Under the pieces are notes generated by a model. The model was not told the origin of the DNA, ran no database searches, and saw nothing but the letters and a program-made list of their open reading frames with translations. A DNA stretch of 64,000 nt from Bradyrhizobium cytisi (lineage in GTDB: Bacteria; Pseudomonadota; Alphaproteobacteria; Rhizobiales; Xanthobacteraceae). Shown one piece after another: positions 19,929-27,610 of the stretch (its first letter is position 1; the number at the start of each line of letters is the position of its first letter). Where the stretch lies: contig NZ_VSSR01000042.1 in assembly GCF_008123515.1 (NCBI RefSeq), forward strand, positions 186,001-250,000. The letters run 5' to 3'. The translations under genes were made by a program, and so were the position numbers.

Positions 19929-21164
19929 CTAACTGCCGCGCCTCGGTGGCGGAATGGCTGGCCAGGCGCTCTTCGGGGTGGTCGTTGCCGGCGGGCACGA
20001 TGCCACCAACTGCGTCCACATCGGCGCCAGGCCCGTCACGTCGATGTCGAACTTTGCCATCTCCGCCTTTCCGTCCGGCATCGTCTTGCCTTCGCGGACT
20101 TGCAGGGTGCGGGATGTCAGCATCGTCTTGACCATGTCGGGATCGACGGCGCCGCTCCACATCTCGTACTTCGTGGCTCGCACCAGAGGCCCGCCGGTCT
20201 CCCTGATCGCATCGGCGCCGACCGTCATCGTGATCGTACTCTTGCCGGTCGCCGCGTCGTCGATTTCGGCCGCGAACATCAGCGGCACGCGATTCTTGCT
20301 TTCGCAGAACAGGCGCCATTCCATCGTCCGGAATGAAGGATCGTTCTCCTTTTTCCGCACCGCGAACTTGCTGACGTAGGGCCACGTTCCCTTCTCCAGC
20401 CGCCACATCGTCTCGGCAAGCGGTCGTGTGTCGATCCCGAACCGATACAGCTCGGCGCGCGTCAGCAGATGCAGATTTTCGAACTTCACGGTGTGGATCA
20501 GATCATCAAGCTCGCGGCTGATCCCCATGGCGGCAATGTAGGCGGTGCGATCGCGGTCGGCGGTTGCCGTGCGCTGCTGCCTGAGCTCGGCGAGCAGTCC
20601 CGGAGGCGGATGGCCGTGGATGGCGAGGACGAGCCTGGAGTTATGGACCGCCAGCGCGGCGTCGGGTGCCACCTCGCGCGACGTCGCGCCGAGAAACAGG
20701 TAACCGCAGGCCGAGTTGCACATCGCATGGTAGGTGGTGAGCTCGGCCTCGATCTCGCCACCTGCGTTCTTCGTCTTCAGGCATGCAGCGTCCACCTGCG
20801 TGCCCGCGGCACATGCCGTCGCGATGGTCTGGCCGACCCGCGCCACCGCCTTGCGGCTGCGCAACAGCCGCCCGATGACGTAGGACTGCTCCACATTGCC
20901 GCCGGGCGAATGAAGATAGACCGGACGCTGCGTGTCCTTGACGCCGGCGAGGAAGCGGCGAACGCGGGACGCAGCGTCATTATCGACCTGGCCCTCGATC
21001 GCGATCCAGCGGTCGCAGCCCGGCCCGCACGCGTCTGCGGGCCCTTTGGCAAGGTAGATCGTGAGCCTGGCGGCAAATCCGGCCTTCTCGGCCGGTGTCT
21101 GTTCTGCACGCAATGCGCCGGGAATCGTCAGCGAGGCTACGAGAAGCAGAATACGGGCAAGCAT
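19929..21164 (-). CDS. Secreted ClpP-fold protein (COG3904-like)
   Basis: 411 aa with a signal peptide (about residues 1-20). The N-terminal half resembles ClpP/crotonase-fold periplasmic proteins: S-P-G-G at 86-89, a candidate nucleophile S151 in C-N-S-A-C-G-Y, and H174 in L-A-V-H-N-S-R. Several cysteines in this half could form disulphides. The C-terminal half (about 250-411) has no family I recognise. A periplasmic serine peptidase or a degenerate relative are both possible; no partner gene is next to it. Confidence 0.65.
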   Translation of the reverse strand: MLARILLLVASLTIPGALRAEQTPAEKAGFAARLTIYLAKGPADACGPGCDRWIAIEGQVDNDAASRVRRFLAGVKDTQRPVYLHSPGGNVEQSYVIGRLLRSRKAVARVGQTIATACAAGTQVDAACLKTKNAGGEIEAELTTYHAMCNSACGYLFLGATSREVAPDAALAVHNSRLVLAIHGHPPPGLLAELRQQRTATADRDRTAYIAAMGISRELDDLIHTVKFENLHLLTRAELYRFGIDTRPLAETMWRLEKGTWPYVSKFAVRKKENDPSFRTMEWRLFCESKNRVPLMFAAEIDDAATGKSTITMTVGADAIRETGGPLVRATKYEMWSGAVDPDMVKTMLTSRTLQVREGKTMPDGKAEMAKFDIDVTGLAPMWTQLVASCPPATTTPKSAWPAIPPPRRGS

Positions 21165-21286
21165 CTAATGAGCAGACCGGGCGGGAAAGGACACGCGCCA
21201 ACGTTACAGGATGATCGGAGTGGTCACAACTTTTAGTGGCATTCCCGCGTGCGGAGGCTGGGTCCGCCGCAAGCGGCATTGATCCC

Positions 21287-21584
21287 TCAATCGACGCGTC
21301 GCGAGCGGCGAGGGCCGCCGGGCTTCTTCTGTGCGAAATACGGAATTGCGACGCAGCTTGCGGAGCGGCCGACGGCGAGAAATTGGCATTGCTCCAGCGA
21401 GGCGCAGCAGCAATCGAAATAGCTGACGCTGCCGTAGATCTGCATGCAGGCAGGACAGTCGGGATCAATAATGGGGATCATAGGTTTGCCCGCGCACGGG
21501 AGAGTTCACGCCCGACATGAACGCAATTGTGGCGATCGCGCGTGAGAATGTGGCGACAATGGGGAGAGAAAACGATGCGCGCAT
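21287..21584 (-). pseudogene. DUF3551 small secreted protein, frameshifted by a 13-bp insertion
   Basis: The ATG at 21584 opens a signal-peptide-like frame (M-R-A-S-F-S-L-P-I-V-A-T) running to Q-T-Y-D-P-H-Y and then a TGA. The rest of the domain, P-D-C-P-A-C-M-Q-I-Y-G and following cysteines, continues in another frame to the stop at 21287. At the junction the motif GATCCC occurs twice, 13 bp apart. Removing one 13-bp copy restores a continuous 94-aa reading frame with T-Y-D-P-D-C-P-A-C-M-Q, the order typical of DUF3551 proteins, which are abundant in Bradyrhizobium and of unknown function. Confidence 0.72.
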
Positions 21585-21840
21585 TCTTCGATTCTCGGAT
21601 CACAGGATCGTGCGTGCGACGTTGTTTCGCGCGGTCGCGATGCATGTCGCGTCGATGACGTTGGAACTGCTGAAGACTCTTGTTTCAAAGGGTTTCCGCG
21701 CGCGCGTCGCTAAACTTTCATTAATGTTGCGAGGCCCTTTGGAGTGAACTGTTGCGTCGAGGTTACAGCAATTCCGTCGATGGCTGATATGACGTCGCCA
21801 TGGCCCGGGGGCCTAACGACGAAACTGGAACGGGATTCAA

Positions 21841-22560
21841 ATGAACAAGAATATGTTGCTTGCAGCTGTGAGCCTCGTCGCGATCAGCGCGACTGCACCG
21901 GCGCTCGCTGCTGACCTCGCTGCACGTCCTTACACCAAGGCGCCGGCGATGATCGCAACCGTCTATGACTGGAGCGGCTTCTACATCGGTATCAACGGTG
22001 GTGGCGCTTCGGCTCACACGACCTGGGATCAGCGCGCTCCGCTGGTTGGCGGCGAAGGCTCGCACAACGCGACCGGCGGTACGGTCGGCGGTCAGGTCGG
22101 TTATCGCTGGCAGTCGGCGCAGTGGGTGTTCGGCCTGGAAGGCCAGGGCAACTGGGCTGACTTCTCCGGCGACAATCTCAGCGCGTTGACCGGCTTCACC
22201 AATCGCTCGAAGATCGATTCGTTCGGTCTGATCACCGGCCAGGTCGGCTACGCCTGGAACAACGTCCTGCTCTATATCAAGGGCGGTGCGGCTGTGGTTG
22301 GCACCAAGAACGAGCTTCGTCTTGCCGGTGCGACCGTTGCTTCCGTCAGCGACAGCCGTTGGGGCGGCACCGTCGGTGCGGGCCTCGAGTTCGGCTTCGC
22401 TCCGAATTGGTCGGTTGGTGTCGAGTACAACCACATCTTCCTGTCGGACAAGGACATCACCTTTACTGGTATTCAGACCGATCGCGTTCGCCAGGACGTC
22501 GACATGGGTCTCGTCCGCCTGAACTACAAGTTCGGTGGTCCGATCCTCGCCAAGTACTGA
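21841..22560 (+). CDS. Small outer-membrane beta-barrel protein (Omp25/RopB-like)
   Basis: 239 aa. Signal peptide to about residue 23 (A-L-A-A-D), then D-W-S-G-F-Y-I-G-I-N-G-G-G, the signature start of the eight-stranded barrel family common in Rhizobiales, ending in L-N-Y-K-F-G-G-P-I-L-A-K-Y. These proteins are abundant structural outer-membrane proteins. Codon use favours C/G-ending and GGT/CGC-type codons, suggesting high expression. A strong terminator follows at 22602-22633, so it is monocistronic. Confidence 0.9.
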   Translation: MNKNMLLAAVSLVAISATAPALAADLAARPYTKAPAMIATVYDWSGFYIGINGGGASAHTTWDQRAPLVGGEGSHNATGGTVGGQVGYRWQSAQWVFGLEGQGNWADFSGDNLSALTGFTNRSKIDSFGLITGQVGYAWNNVLLYIKGGAAVVGTKNELRLAGATVASVSDSRWGGTVGAGLEFGFAPNWSVGVEYNHIFLSDKDITFTGIQTDRVRQDVDMGLVRLNYKFGGPILAKY

Positions 22561-22601
22561 GCAAGATACTGAGACGATCGCTTCGCAAGAGGCGGTCGTC
22601 G

Positions 22602-22633
22602 AAAGCCCCGGCCTTGCGCCGGGGCTTTTTTAT
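22602..22633 (+). terminator. Rho-independent terminator of the beta-barrel gene
   Basis: Nine-bp stem AAGCCCCGG (22603-22611) / CCGGGGCTT (22619-22627) with a 7-nt loop, followed by TTTTTATT. It lies 42 bp after the stop codon. Confidence 0.93.
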
Positions 22634-22682
22634 TATGTAATTCAGCAAGTTAACCATTTCATTTTGAAGCGGCTGTGTCTGC

Positions 22683-22711
22683 TTGACTCCTGAGAACGAA
22701 ATGAGAACAAT
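22683..22711 (+). promoter_or_regulatory. Candidate promoter of the 32-aa SOS peptide
   Basis: TTGACT at 22683-22688, 17-bp spacer, AACAAT at 22706-22711. The -10 match is weak (four of six), but both LexA boxes overlap the -10 and expected start site, the geometry expected of a LexA-repressed promoter. The 5' leader would be about 25 nt. Confidence 0.4.
22694..22708. promoter_or_regulatory. LexA (SOS) box 1
   Basis: GAAC-N7-GAAC (equivalent to GTTC-N7-GTTC on the other strand), exact match to the alphaproteobacterial LexA operator. It lies 36 bp before the ATG of the 32-aa peptide. Confidence 0.8.
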
Positions 22712-22726
22712 GTTCTTCATACGTTC
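22712..22726. promoter_or_regulatory. LexA (SOS) box 2
   Basis: GTTC-N7-GTTC, exact match, three bp after box 1 and in inverted orientation to it. It ends 17 bp before the ATG at 22744. Two perfect boxes this close are unlikely by chance and suggest tight repression. Confidence 0.8.
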
Positions 22727-22743
22727 TGGTGATGGAGCAAGCC

Positions 22744-22842
22744 ATGTTCAGGATCTTCGTGGAAGAAGCCGCTGCACTAACTTCGATCGCACTGTTCGTC
22801 GGGATGATCGCGATCTGGGCCCAGGTCATACCGCAGCTCTGA
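22744..22842 (+). CDS. 32-aa single-helix membrane peptide, predicted SOS-induced
   Basis: ATG with GGAG at 22733-22736. The peptide begins M-F-R-I-F-V-E-E-A-A-A, continues with a hydrophobic helix of about 18-20 residues (L-T-S-I-A-L-F-V-G-M-I-A-I-W) and ends A-Q-V-I-P-Q-L. This is a single transmembrane segment with an acidic patch before it and a short polar tail. Two LexA boxes sit immediately upstream. SOS-induced membrane peptides of this size are known: SidA of Caulobacter (29 aa, blocks division through FtsW) and TisB of E. coli (toxin). I cannot show homology to either from sequence alone; function as a division inhibitor is inferred from regulation, size and topology. It precedes dnaE by 230 bp. 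Confidence 0.72.
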   Translation: MFRIFVEEAAALTSIALFVGMIAIWAQVIPQL

Positions 22843-22855
22843 TCCCGCAGCTTTA

Positions 22856-22882
22856 GACCAGCGGTTTTGTAAACCGTTGGTC
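22856..22882 (+). other. Long hairpin after the SOS peptide, resembling a tRNA-Thr anticodon arm
   Basis: A 12-bp stem (one G-T pair) with a 3-nt loop TGT runs from 22856 to 22882, starting 13 bp after the peptide's stop. No T run follows, so it is a weak terminator at best. The core AGCGGTTTTGTAAACCG matches the anticodon arm of a tRNA-Thr(UGU), but no acceptor, D or T arm can be found around it. Confidence 0.5.
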
Positions 22883-23072
22883 GGGAACCTGACAGCGCGC
22901 CGCTGGGCGGCCCCTTGGGGAAAAGCGGGATGAGGCGGCCGATCGGCGGCTCTGGCGTGGACTCCGGCGCGGCGAGCCCCCACCATTGTGAGGCGAGTCG
23001 GCCGGGCGAGTGCAGGATGCCTCCACTGCCGGCAACCGCTCCAACTCATCTGCAAGAGGCCGTCACGCGACC

Positions 23073-26000
23073 ATGCCGAGCGCCGGATTTGTCCACCTTC
23101 ACGTTCACTCGGCCTATTCGCTGCTCAAGGGCTCGATCAAGATCGCCAAGCTCGCCGAGCTTGCAAAGAAGGACCACCAGCCGGCGCTGGCGCTGACCGA
23201 CACCGACAATCTGTTCGGTGCGCTGGAATTCTCGGACAAGATGGCGGGTTCCGGAATCCAGCCGATCGTCGGCTGCGAGCTCGCGATCGATTTCGGCGAT
23301 CAGGACCCCAATGCGCGCAACGCGCTGCCGCCCTCGCGCGTGGTGCTGCTGGCAGCCCAGGAGCGCGGCTATCGCAGCTTGATGCGGCTGAATTCGCGCG
23401 CGTTCCTCGAATCGCCCGACAGCCACGCGCCGTTCATCAAGTTCGACTGGTTCGATGGCGAGACCGAGGGACTGATCGCGCTGACCGGCGGCCCGGACGG
23501 GCCGATCTCGCTCGCGCTTGCGAGCGGCCAGACCGAGATTGCGGCCGCGCGCTGCGAGCGTCTCGCCGGCCTGTTCGGCGACCGCCTCTATGTCGAATTG
23601 CAGCGCCACAACATCGACAAGGAACGGCGCATCGAGAGCGGGCTGATCGACATGGCCTATGCTAAAGGCCTGCCGCTGGTCGCGACCAACGAGCCGTATT
23701 TCGCCACGACCGACGACTACGAGGCCCATGATGCGCTGCTCTGCATCGCCGGCGGGCGGCTGATCGCGGAGACCGAGCGCGAGCAGCTCACGCCCGATCA
23801 CCGCTTCAAGACCCGCGCCGAAATGGCGGTGCTGTTCGCCGATATTCCGGAGGCGCTGGCGTCCACAGTGGAGATCGCCGAGCGGTGCTCGTTCCGCCCG
23901 ATGACGCGCAAACCGATCCTGCCGTTATTCACGGTCGGCGCCGCTGCGAGCTCCGATGCCGCTGCGGTCGAGTCGACCGAGCTGAAGCGGCAGGCGGAGG
24001 AGGGGCTCGCCAATCGTCTGCGCGTGCACGGCCTGTCGCAGGGCACGACGGACGAGGATTACTCCAAGCGGCTGGCGTTCGAGCTCGACGTCATCATGCG
24101 CATGAAATACGCGGGCTACTTCCTGATCGTGTCCGACTTCATCAAATGGGCAAAGAGCCAGGGCATTCCGGTCGGGCCGGGCCGTGGCTCCGGCGCGGGC
24201 TCGCTGGTGGCGTGGGCGCTGACCATCACCGACCTCGACCCGATCAAGTTCGGCCTGCTGTTCGAGCGCTTCCTCAATCCCGAGCGCGTCTCGATGCCGG
24301 ACTTCGACATCGACTTCTGCCAGGACCGCCGCGGCGAGGTGATCAAGTACGTGCAGGAGCGCTACGGTCGTGACCAGGTCGCGCAGATCATCACCTTCGG
24401 TACGCTGCAGGCGCGCGGCGTGCTGCGCGACGTCGGCCGCGTGCTGCAGATGCCGTACGGCCAGGTCGACAAGCTGACGAAATTGGTGCCGCAGAATCCG
24501 GCCGCGCCGGTGACGCTGGCGGCTGCGATCGAGAGCGAGCCAAAGCTTCAGGCCTTCCGCGACGAAGACCCGGTGGTGGCGCGCGCCTTCGACATCGCGC
24601 AACGTCTCGAAGGCCTGACCCGCCATGCCTCGACGCACGCCGCCGGCATCGTGATCGGCGATCGCCCCCTAAGCGAGCTCGTGCCGATGTACCGCGATCC
24701 GAAGTCGGACATGCCGGTGACCCAGTTCAACATGAAATGGGTCGAGCCGGCCGGTCTCGTCAAGTTCGACTTCCTCGGCCTGAAGACGCTGACCGTGCTC
24801 GACGTCGCTTGCAAATTGCTCAAGCCGCGCGACATCCATGTCGATCTCGCGACGCTGCCGATCGACGATGCCGACAGCTACCAGATGCTGGCGCGCGGCG
24901 AGGTGGTCGGCGTGTTCCAGGTTGAAAGCCAGGGCATGCGGCGTGCGCTGGTCGACATGCGTCCCGACCGTTTCGAGGACATCATCGCGCTGGTCGCGCT
25001 CTATCGCCCGGGCCCGATGGCGAACATCCCGACCTATTGCGCGCGCAAGCATGGCGACGAGGAGCCGGAATATCTCCATCCGGTGCTCGAGCCGATCCTC
25101 AAGGAAACCTTCGGCGTCATCATCTACCAGGAACAGGTGATGCAGATCGCGCAGGTGATGTCGGGCTATTCGCTCGGCGACGCCGACCTGTTGCGCCGCG
25201 CCATGGGCAAGAAGATCCGCGCCGAGATGGAGAAGCAGCGCGAGATCTTCGTCGCCGGCGCGGTGAAGAACGGCGTGCCGAAGGGGCAGGCCGAGACCAT
25301 CTTCGAGCTGCTCGCAAAGTTCGCCGACTACGGCTTCAACAAGAGCCATGCGGCGGCCTATGCGCTGGTGTCCTACCACACCGCCTACATGAAGGCGCAT
25401 TATCCGGTGGAGTTCATCGCAGCGTCGATGACGCTCGATCTCAACAACACCGACAAGCTTTCCGAATTCCGCTCCGAGGCGCAGCGCCTCGGCATCAAGG
25501 TCGAGCCGCCGAACATCAATCGCTCCGGCGCGACCTTCGAGGTCGGCGACAAGGTCATCTACTACGCGCTCGCAGCACTCAAGGGCGTCGGCATCCAGGC
25601 CATCGATCAGATCATCGAGGAGCGGACCAAGCGGGGCCTGTTCACCTCGCTCGCCGACTTCGCCGCGCGGGTCAATCCGCGGGCGATCAACAAGCGCATT
25701 ATCGAGAGTTTGGCTGCCGCTGGCGCCTTCGACACGCTGGAGCCGAACCGCGCCCGCGTCTTCGCCGGCGCGGACTCGATTCTGGCCGCCTGCCAGCGCG
25801 CCCATCAGGCCGAGACCATCGGCCAGAACGACATGTTCGGCATGTCGGCGGACGCGCCCACCATCATGCTGCCGCAGATCGAGCCGTGGCTGCCGGCCGA
25901 GCGGCTGCGCCGCGAATATGACGCGATCGGCTTCTTCCTGTCGGGCCATCCGCTCGACGATTACGCCACCGTGCTGAAGCGGCTGCGGGTGCAGAGCTGG

Positions 26001-26576
26001 GCGGAATTTTCGCGCGCGGTGAAGACCGGCGCCACCGCCGGCAAGGTCGCGGCCACCGTGGTGTCGCGCATGGAGCGGCGCACCAAGACCGGCAACAAGA
26101 TGGGCATCATGGGGCTGTCTGATCCCACCGGTCATTTCGAGGCGGTGCTGTTCTCCGAAGGCCTTGCGCAATATCGCGACGTGCTGGAGCCGGGCGCCGC
26201 GGTGCTGCTCCAGCTCGGTGCCGAATTGCAGGGCGAGGACGTCCGCGCCCGCGTCCTGCATGCCGAGCCGCTCGATGACGCCGCCGCCAAGACGCAGAAG
26301 GGCCTGCGCATCTTCGTGCGTGACACCAAGTCGCTGGACTCGATCGCCAAGCGCCTGGCGGGACCTGAGGCCGCAGACGCCAACGGCGCCGCGCCAAAGA
26401 TCGGCAGCCCCGGCATCGCACCGCGCGGTGGCGGCGACGGCGAGGTCTCGCTGGTGATGATGCTCGACCTCGAGACCGAGGTCGAGATGAAGCTGCCCGG
26501 CCGCTTCAAGGTCTCGCCGCAGATTGCAGGTGCGATCAAGGCGGTCGCGGGCGTGGTGGACGTGCAGCAGATCTAG
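23073..26576 (+). CDS. dnaE: DNA polymerase III alpha subunit
   Basis: 1167 aa from the ATG at 23073 (M-P-S-A-G-F-V-H-L-H-V-H); an in-frame GTG at 23010 would add 21 unconserved residues. PHP domain first (H-L-H-V-H-S-A-Y-S), then the C-family polymerase core with the catalytic P-D-F-D-I-D-F (about residue 410), the thumb and fingers, a helix-hairpin-helix region, and the C-terminal OB fold and tail (V-D-V-Q-Q-I). Length and PHP intactness identify the replicative DnaE1, not the shorter SOS polymerase DnaE2/ImuC. It is the catalytic subunit of the chromosomal replicase. Confidence 0.96.
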   Translation: MPSAGFVHLHVHSAYSLLKGSIKIAKLAELAKKDHQPALALTDTDNLFGALEFSDKMAGSGIQPIVGCELAIDFGDQDPNARNALPPSRVVLLAAQERGYRSLMRLNSRAFLESPDSHAPFIKFDWFDGETEGLIALTGGPDGPISLALASGQTEIAAARCERLAGLFGDRLYVELQRHNIDKERRIESGLIDMAYAKGLPLVATNEPYFATTDDYEAHDALLCIAGGRLIAETEREQLTPDHRFKTRAEMAVLFADIPEALASTVEIAERCSFRPMTRKPILPLFTVGAAASSDAAAVESTELKRQAEEGLANRLRVHGLSQGTTDEDYSKRLAFELDVIMRMKYAGYFLIVSDFIKWAKSQGIPVGPGRGSGAGSLVAWALTITDLDPIKFGLLFERFLNPERVSMPDFDIDFCQDRRGEVIKYVQERYGRDQVAQIITFGTLQARGVLRDVGRVLQMPYGQVDKLTKLVPQNPAAPVTLAAAIESEPKLQAFRDEDPVVARAFDIAQRLEGLTRHASTHAAGIVIGDRPLSELVPMYRDPKSDMPVTQFNMKWVEPAGLVKFDFLGLKTLTVLDVACKLLKPRDIHVDLATLPIDDADSYQMLARGEVVGVFQVESQGMRRALVDMRPDRFEDIIALVALYRPGPMANIPTYCARKHGDEEPEYLHPVLEPILKETFGVIIYQEQVMQIAQVMSGYSLGDADLLRRAMGKKIRAEMEKQREIFVAGAVKNGVPKGQAETIFELLAKFADYGFNKSHAAAYALVSYHTAYMKAHYPVEFIAASMTLDLNNTDKLSEFRSEAQRLGIKVEPPNINRSGATFEVGDKVIYYALAALKGVGIQAIDQIIEERTKRGLFTSLADFAARVNPRAINKRIIESLAAAGAFDTLEPNRARVFAGADSILAACQRAHQAETIGQNDMFGMSADAPTIMLPQIEPWLPAERLRREYDAIGFFLSGHPLDDYATVLKRLRVQSWAEFSRAVKTGATAGKVAATVVSRMERRTKTGNKMGIMGLSDPTGHFEAVLFSEGLAQYRDVLEPGAAVLLQLGAELQGEDVRARVLHAEPLDDAAAKTQKGLRIFVRDTKSLDSIAKRLAGPEAADANGAAPKIGSPGIAPRGGGDGEVSLVMMLDLETEVEMKLPGRFKVSPQIAGAIKAVAGVVDVQQI

Positions 26577-26695
26577 CCTGCTGCCGCGAAGGCGCGTTGC
26601 GGATGTAGTGGTTTCGTCACGTGATCGCGGCTATGATCGGCCGCGACGGTGCTCGTCCATGAGGGCGCGTCCGTCGCGCCGGGAGGGATCGGGAC

Positions 26696-27436
26696 ATGTG
26701 CGATCAGTGCTCTGGAACCATGCGTGACAGATCAACGCCGTCGCGGCGCTCCGCGATGCTGCTGACCGCTTCGGCGCTGAGCGTCGCTTTCGCCGGCCGA
26801 GCCTTCGCCAAGGAGAACAAGAGGCCGCCTAAACCGCAGAACGTGCTGTCGCCGGATGCGGCGCTGAAACGGCTGATGGACGGCAATGCGCGCTACGTCG
26901 ACGGCGTGACGCGGCGCCACGATTTCAAGCATGAGCGCGAGGCCTTGACCGGCGGCCAGAATCCGTTCGCAGCCGTGCTGAGCTGCGCAGACTCGCGCAT
27001 CGCGCCGGAATACGCCTTCGACACCGGCCGCGGCGATCTGTTCGTCTGCCGCGTTGCCGGCAATTTTGCCGGCACCGAGACCATCGCCAGCATGGAATAC
27101 GCGGTCGCCGTGCTCAACACGCCGCTGATCCTCGTGCTCGGCCATGATGCCTGCGGCGCGATCGGTGCGACGCTGAAGGCACTCAAGGACAACACATCGC
27201 CGCCGGGACACATTCCCTCGCTGGTCGATGCGATCGCGCCGGCCGCGAAAGCTGCAATGCAGCAGGGCGGGGACGTGCTCGACAAGGCGACCCGGCAGAA
27301 TGTGGTCGACAACATCGCCAAGCTGAAGTCGGCCGCGCCGATCCTCAGTGCAGCCGTGGAACAGGGCAAGCTGAAGATCGTCGGCGGCATCTATCGGCTC
27401 ACCACGGGAACCGTGGATCCGATCGCGCAAGGCTGA
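26696..27436 (+). CDS. Exported beta-class carbonic anhydrase
   Basis: 246 aa (an ATG at 26720 would give 238). An N-terminal R-R-S-A-M-L-L-T-A-S-A segment, cleaved near A-F-A, suggests export, possibly by Tat because of the twin arginine. The zinc ligands are the Cys and Asp of S-C-A-D-S-R and the H-x-x-C of G-H-D-A-C-G-A. It interconverts CO2 and bicarbonate, here probably in the periplasm. It stands alone between dnaE and the caspase-like gene. Confidence 0.9.
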   Translation: MCDQCSGTMRDRSTPSRRSAMLLTASALSVAFAGRAFAKENKRPPKPQNVLSPDAALKRLMDGNARYVDGVTRRHDFKHEREALTGGQNPFAAVLSCADSRIAPEYAFDTGRGDLFVCRVAGNFAGTETIASMEYAVAVLNTPLILVLGHDACGAIGATLKALKDNTSPPGHIPSLVDAIAPAAKAAMQQGGDVLDKATRQNVVDNIAKLKSAAPILSAAVEQGKLKIVGGIYRLTTGTVDPIAQG

Positions 27437-27610
27437 AGCATAAGGCTGATGCTCACGCAAAAAGGCTGAGGCTTACGCGGAGCTTACACAGGACATCGCG
27501 CTCGGCTGGCGCCATGCCGCTGCCTCAATCCGGGACTTTCGTTCAACTGCCGTTCAGCCGGCCGCGCGTCTCATGCGTGCTGGCATCTCAACAACAATAA
27601 CGAGCAAGCC

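Noticed and set aside
21517..21747. Plus-strand open frame of 76 codons antisense to the DUF3551 gene
   Set aside because: It runs opposite a recognisable, though broken, secreted-protein gene and shows no domain.
23010..26576. Reading the polymerase as the SOS polymerase DnaE2/ImuC because of LexA boxes upstream
   Set aside because: The length (1167 aa) and intact PHP domain fit DnaE1, and no imuA/imuB genes are adjacent. The boxes directly precede the 32-aa peptide, not dnaE.
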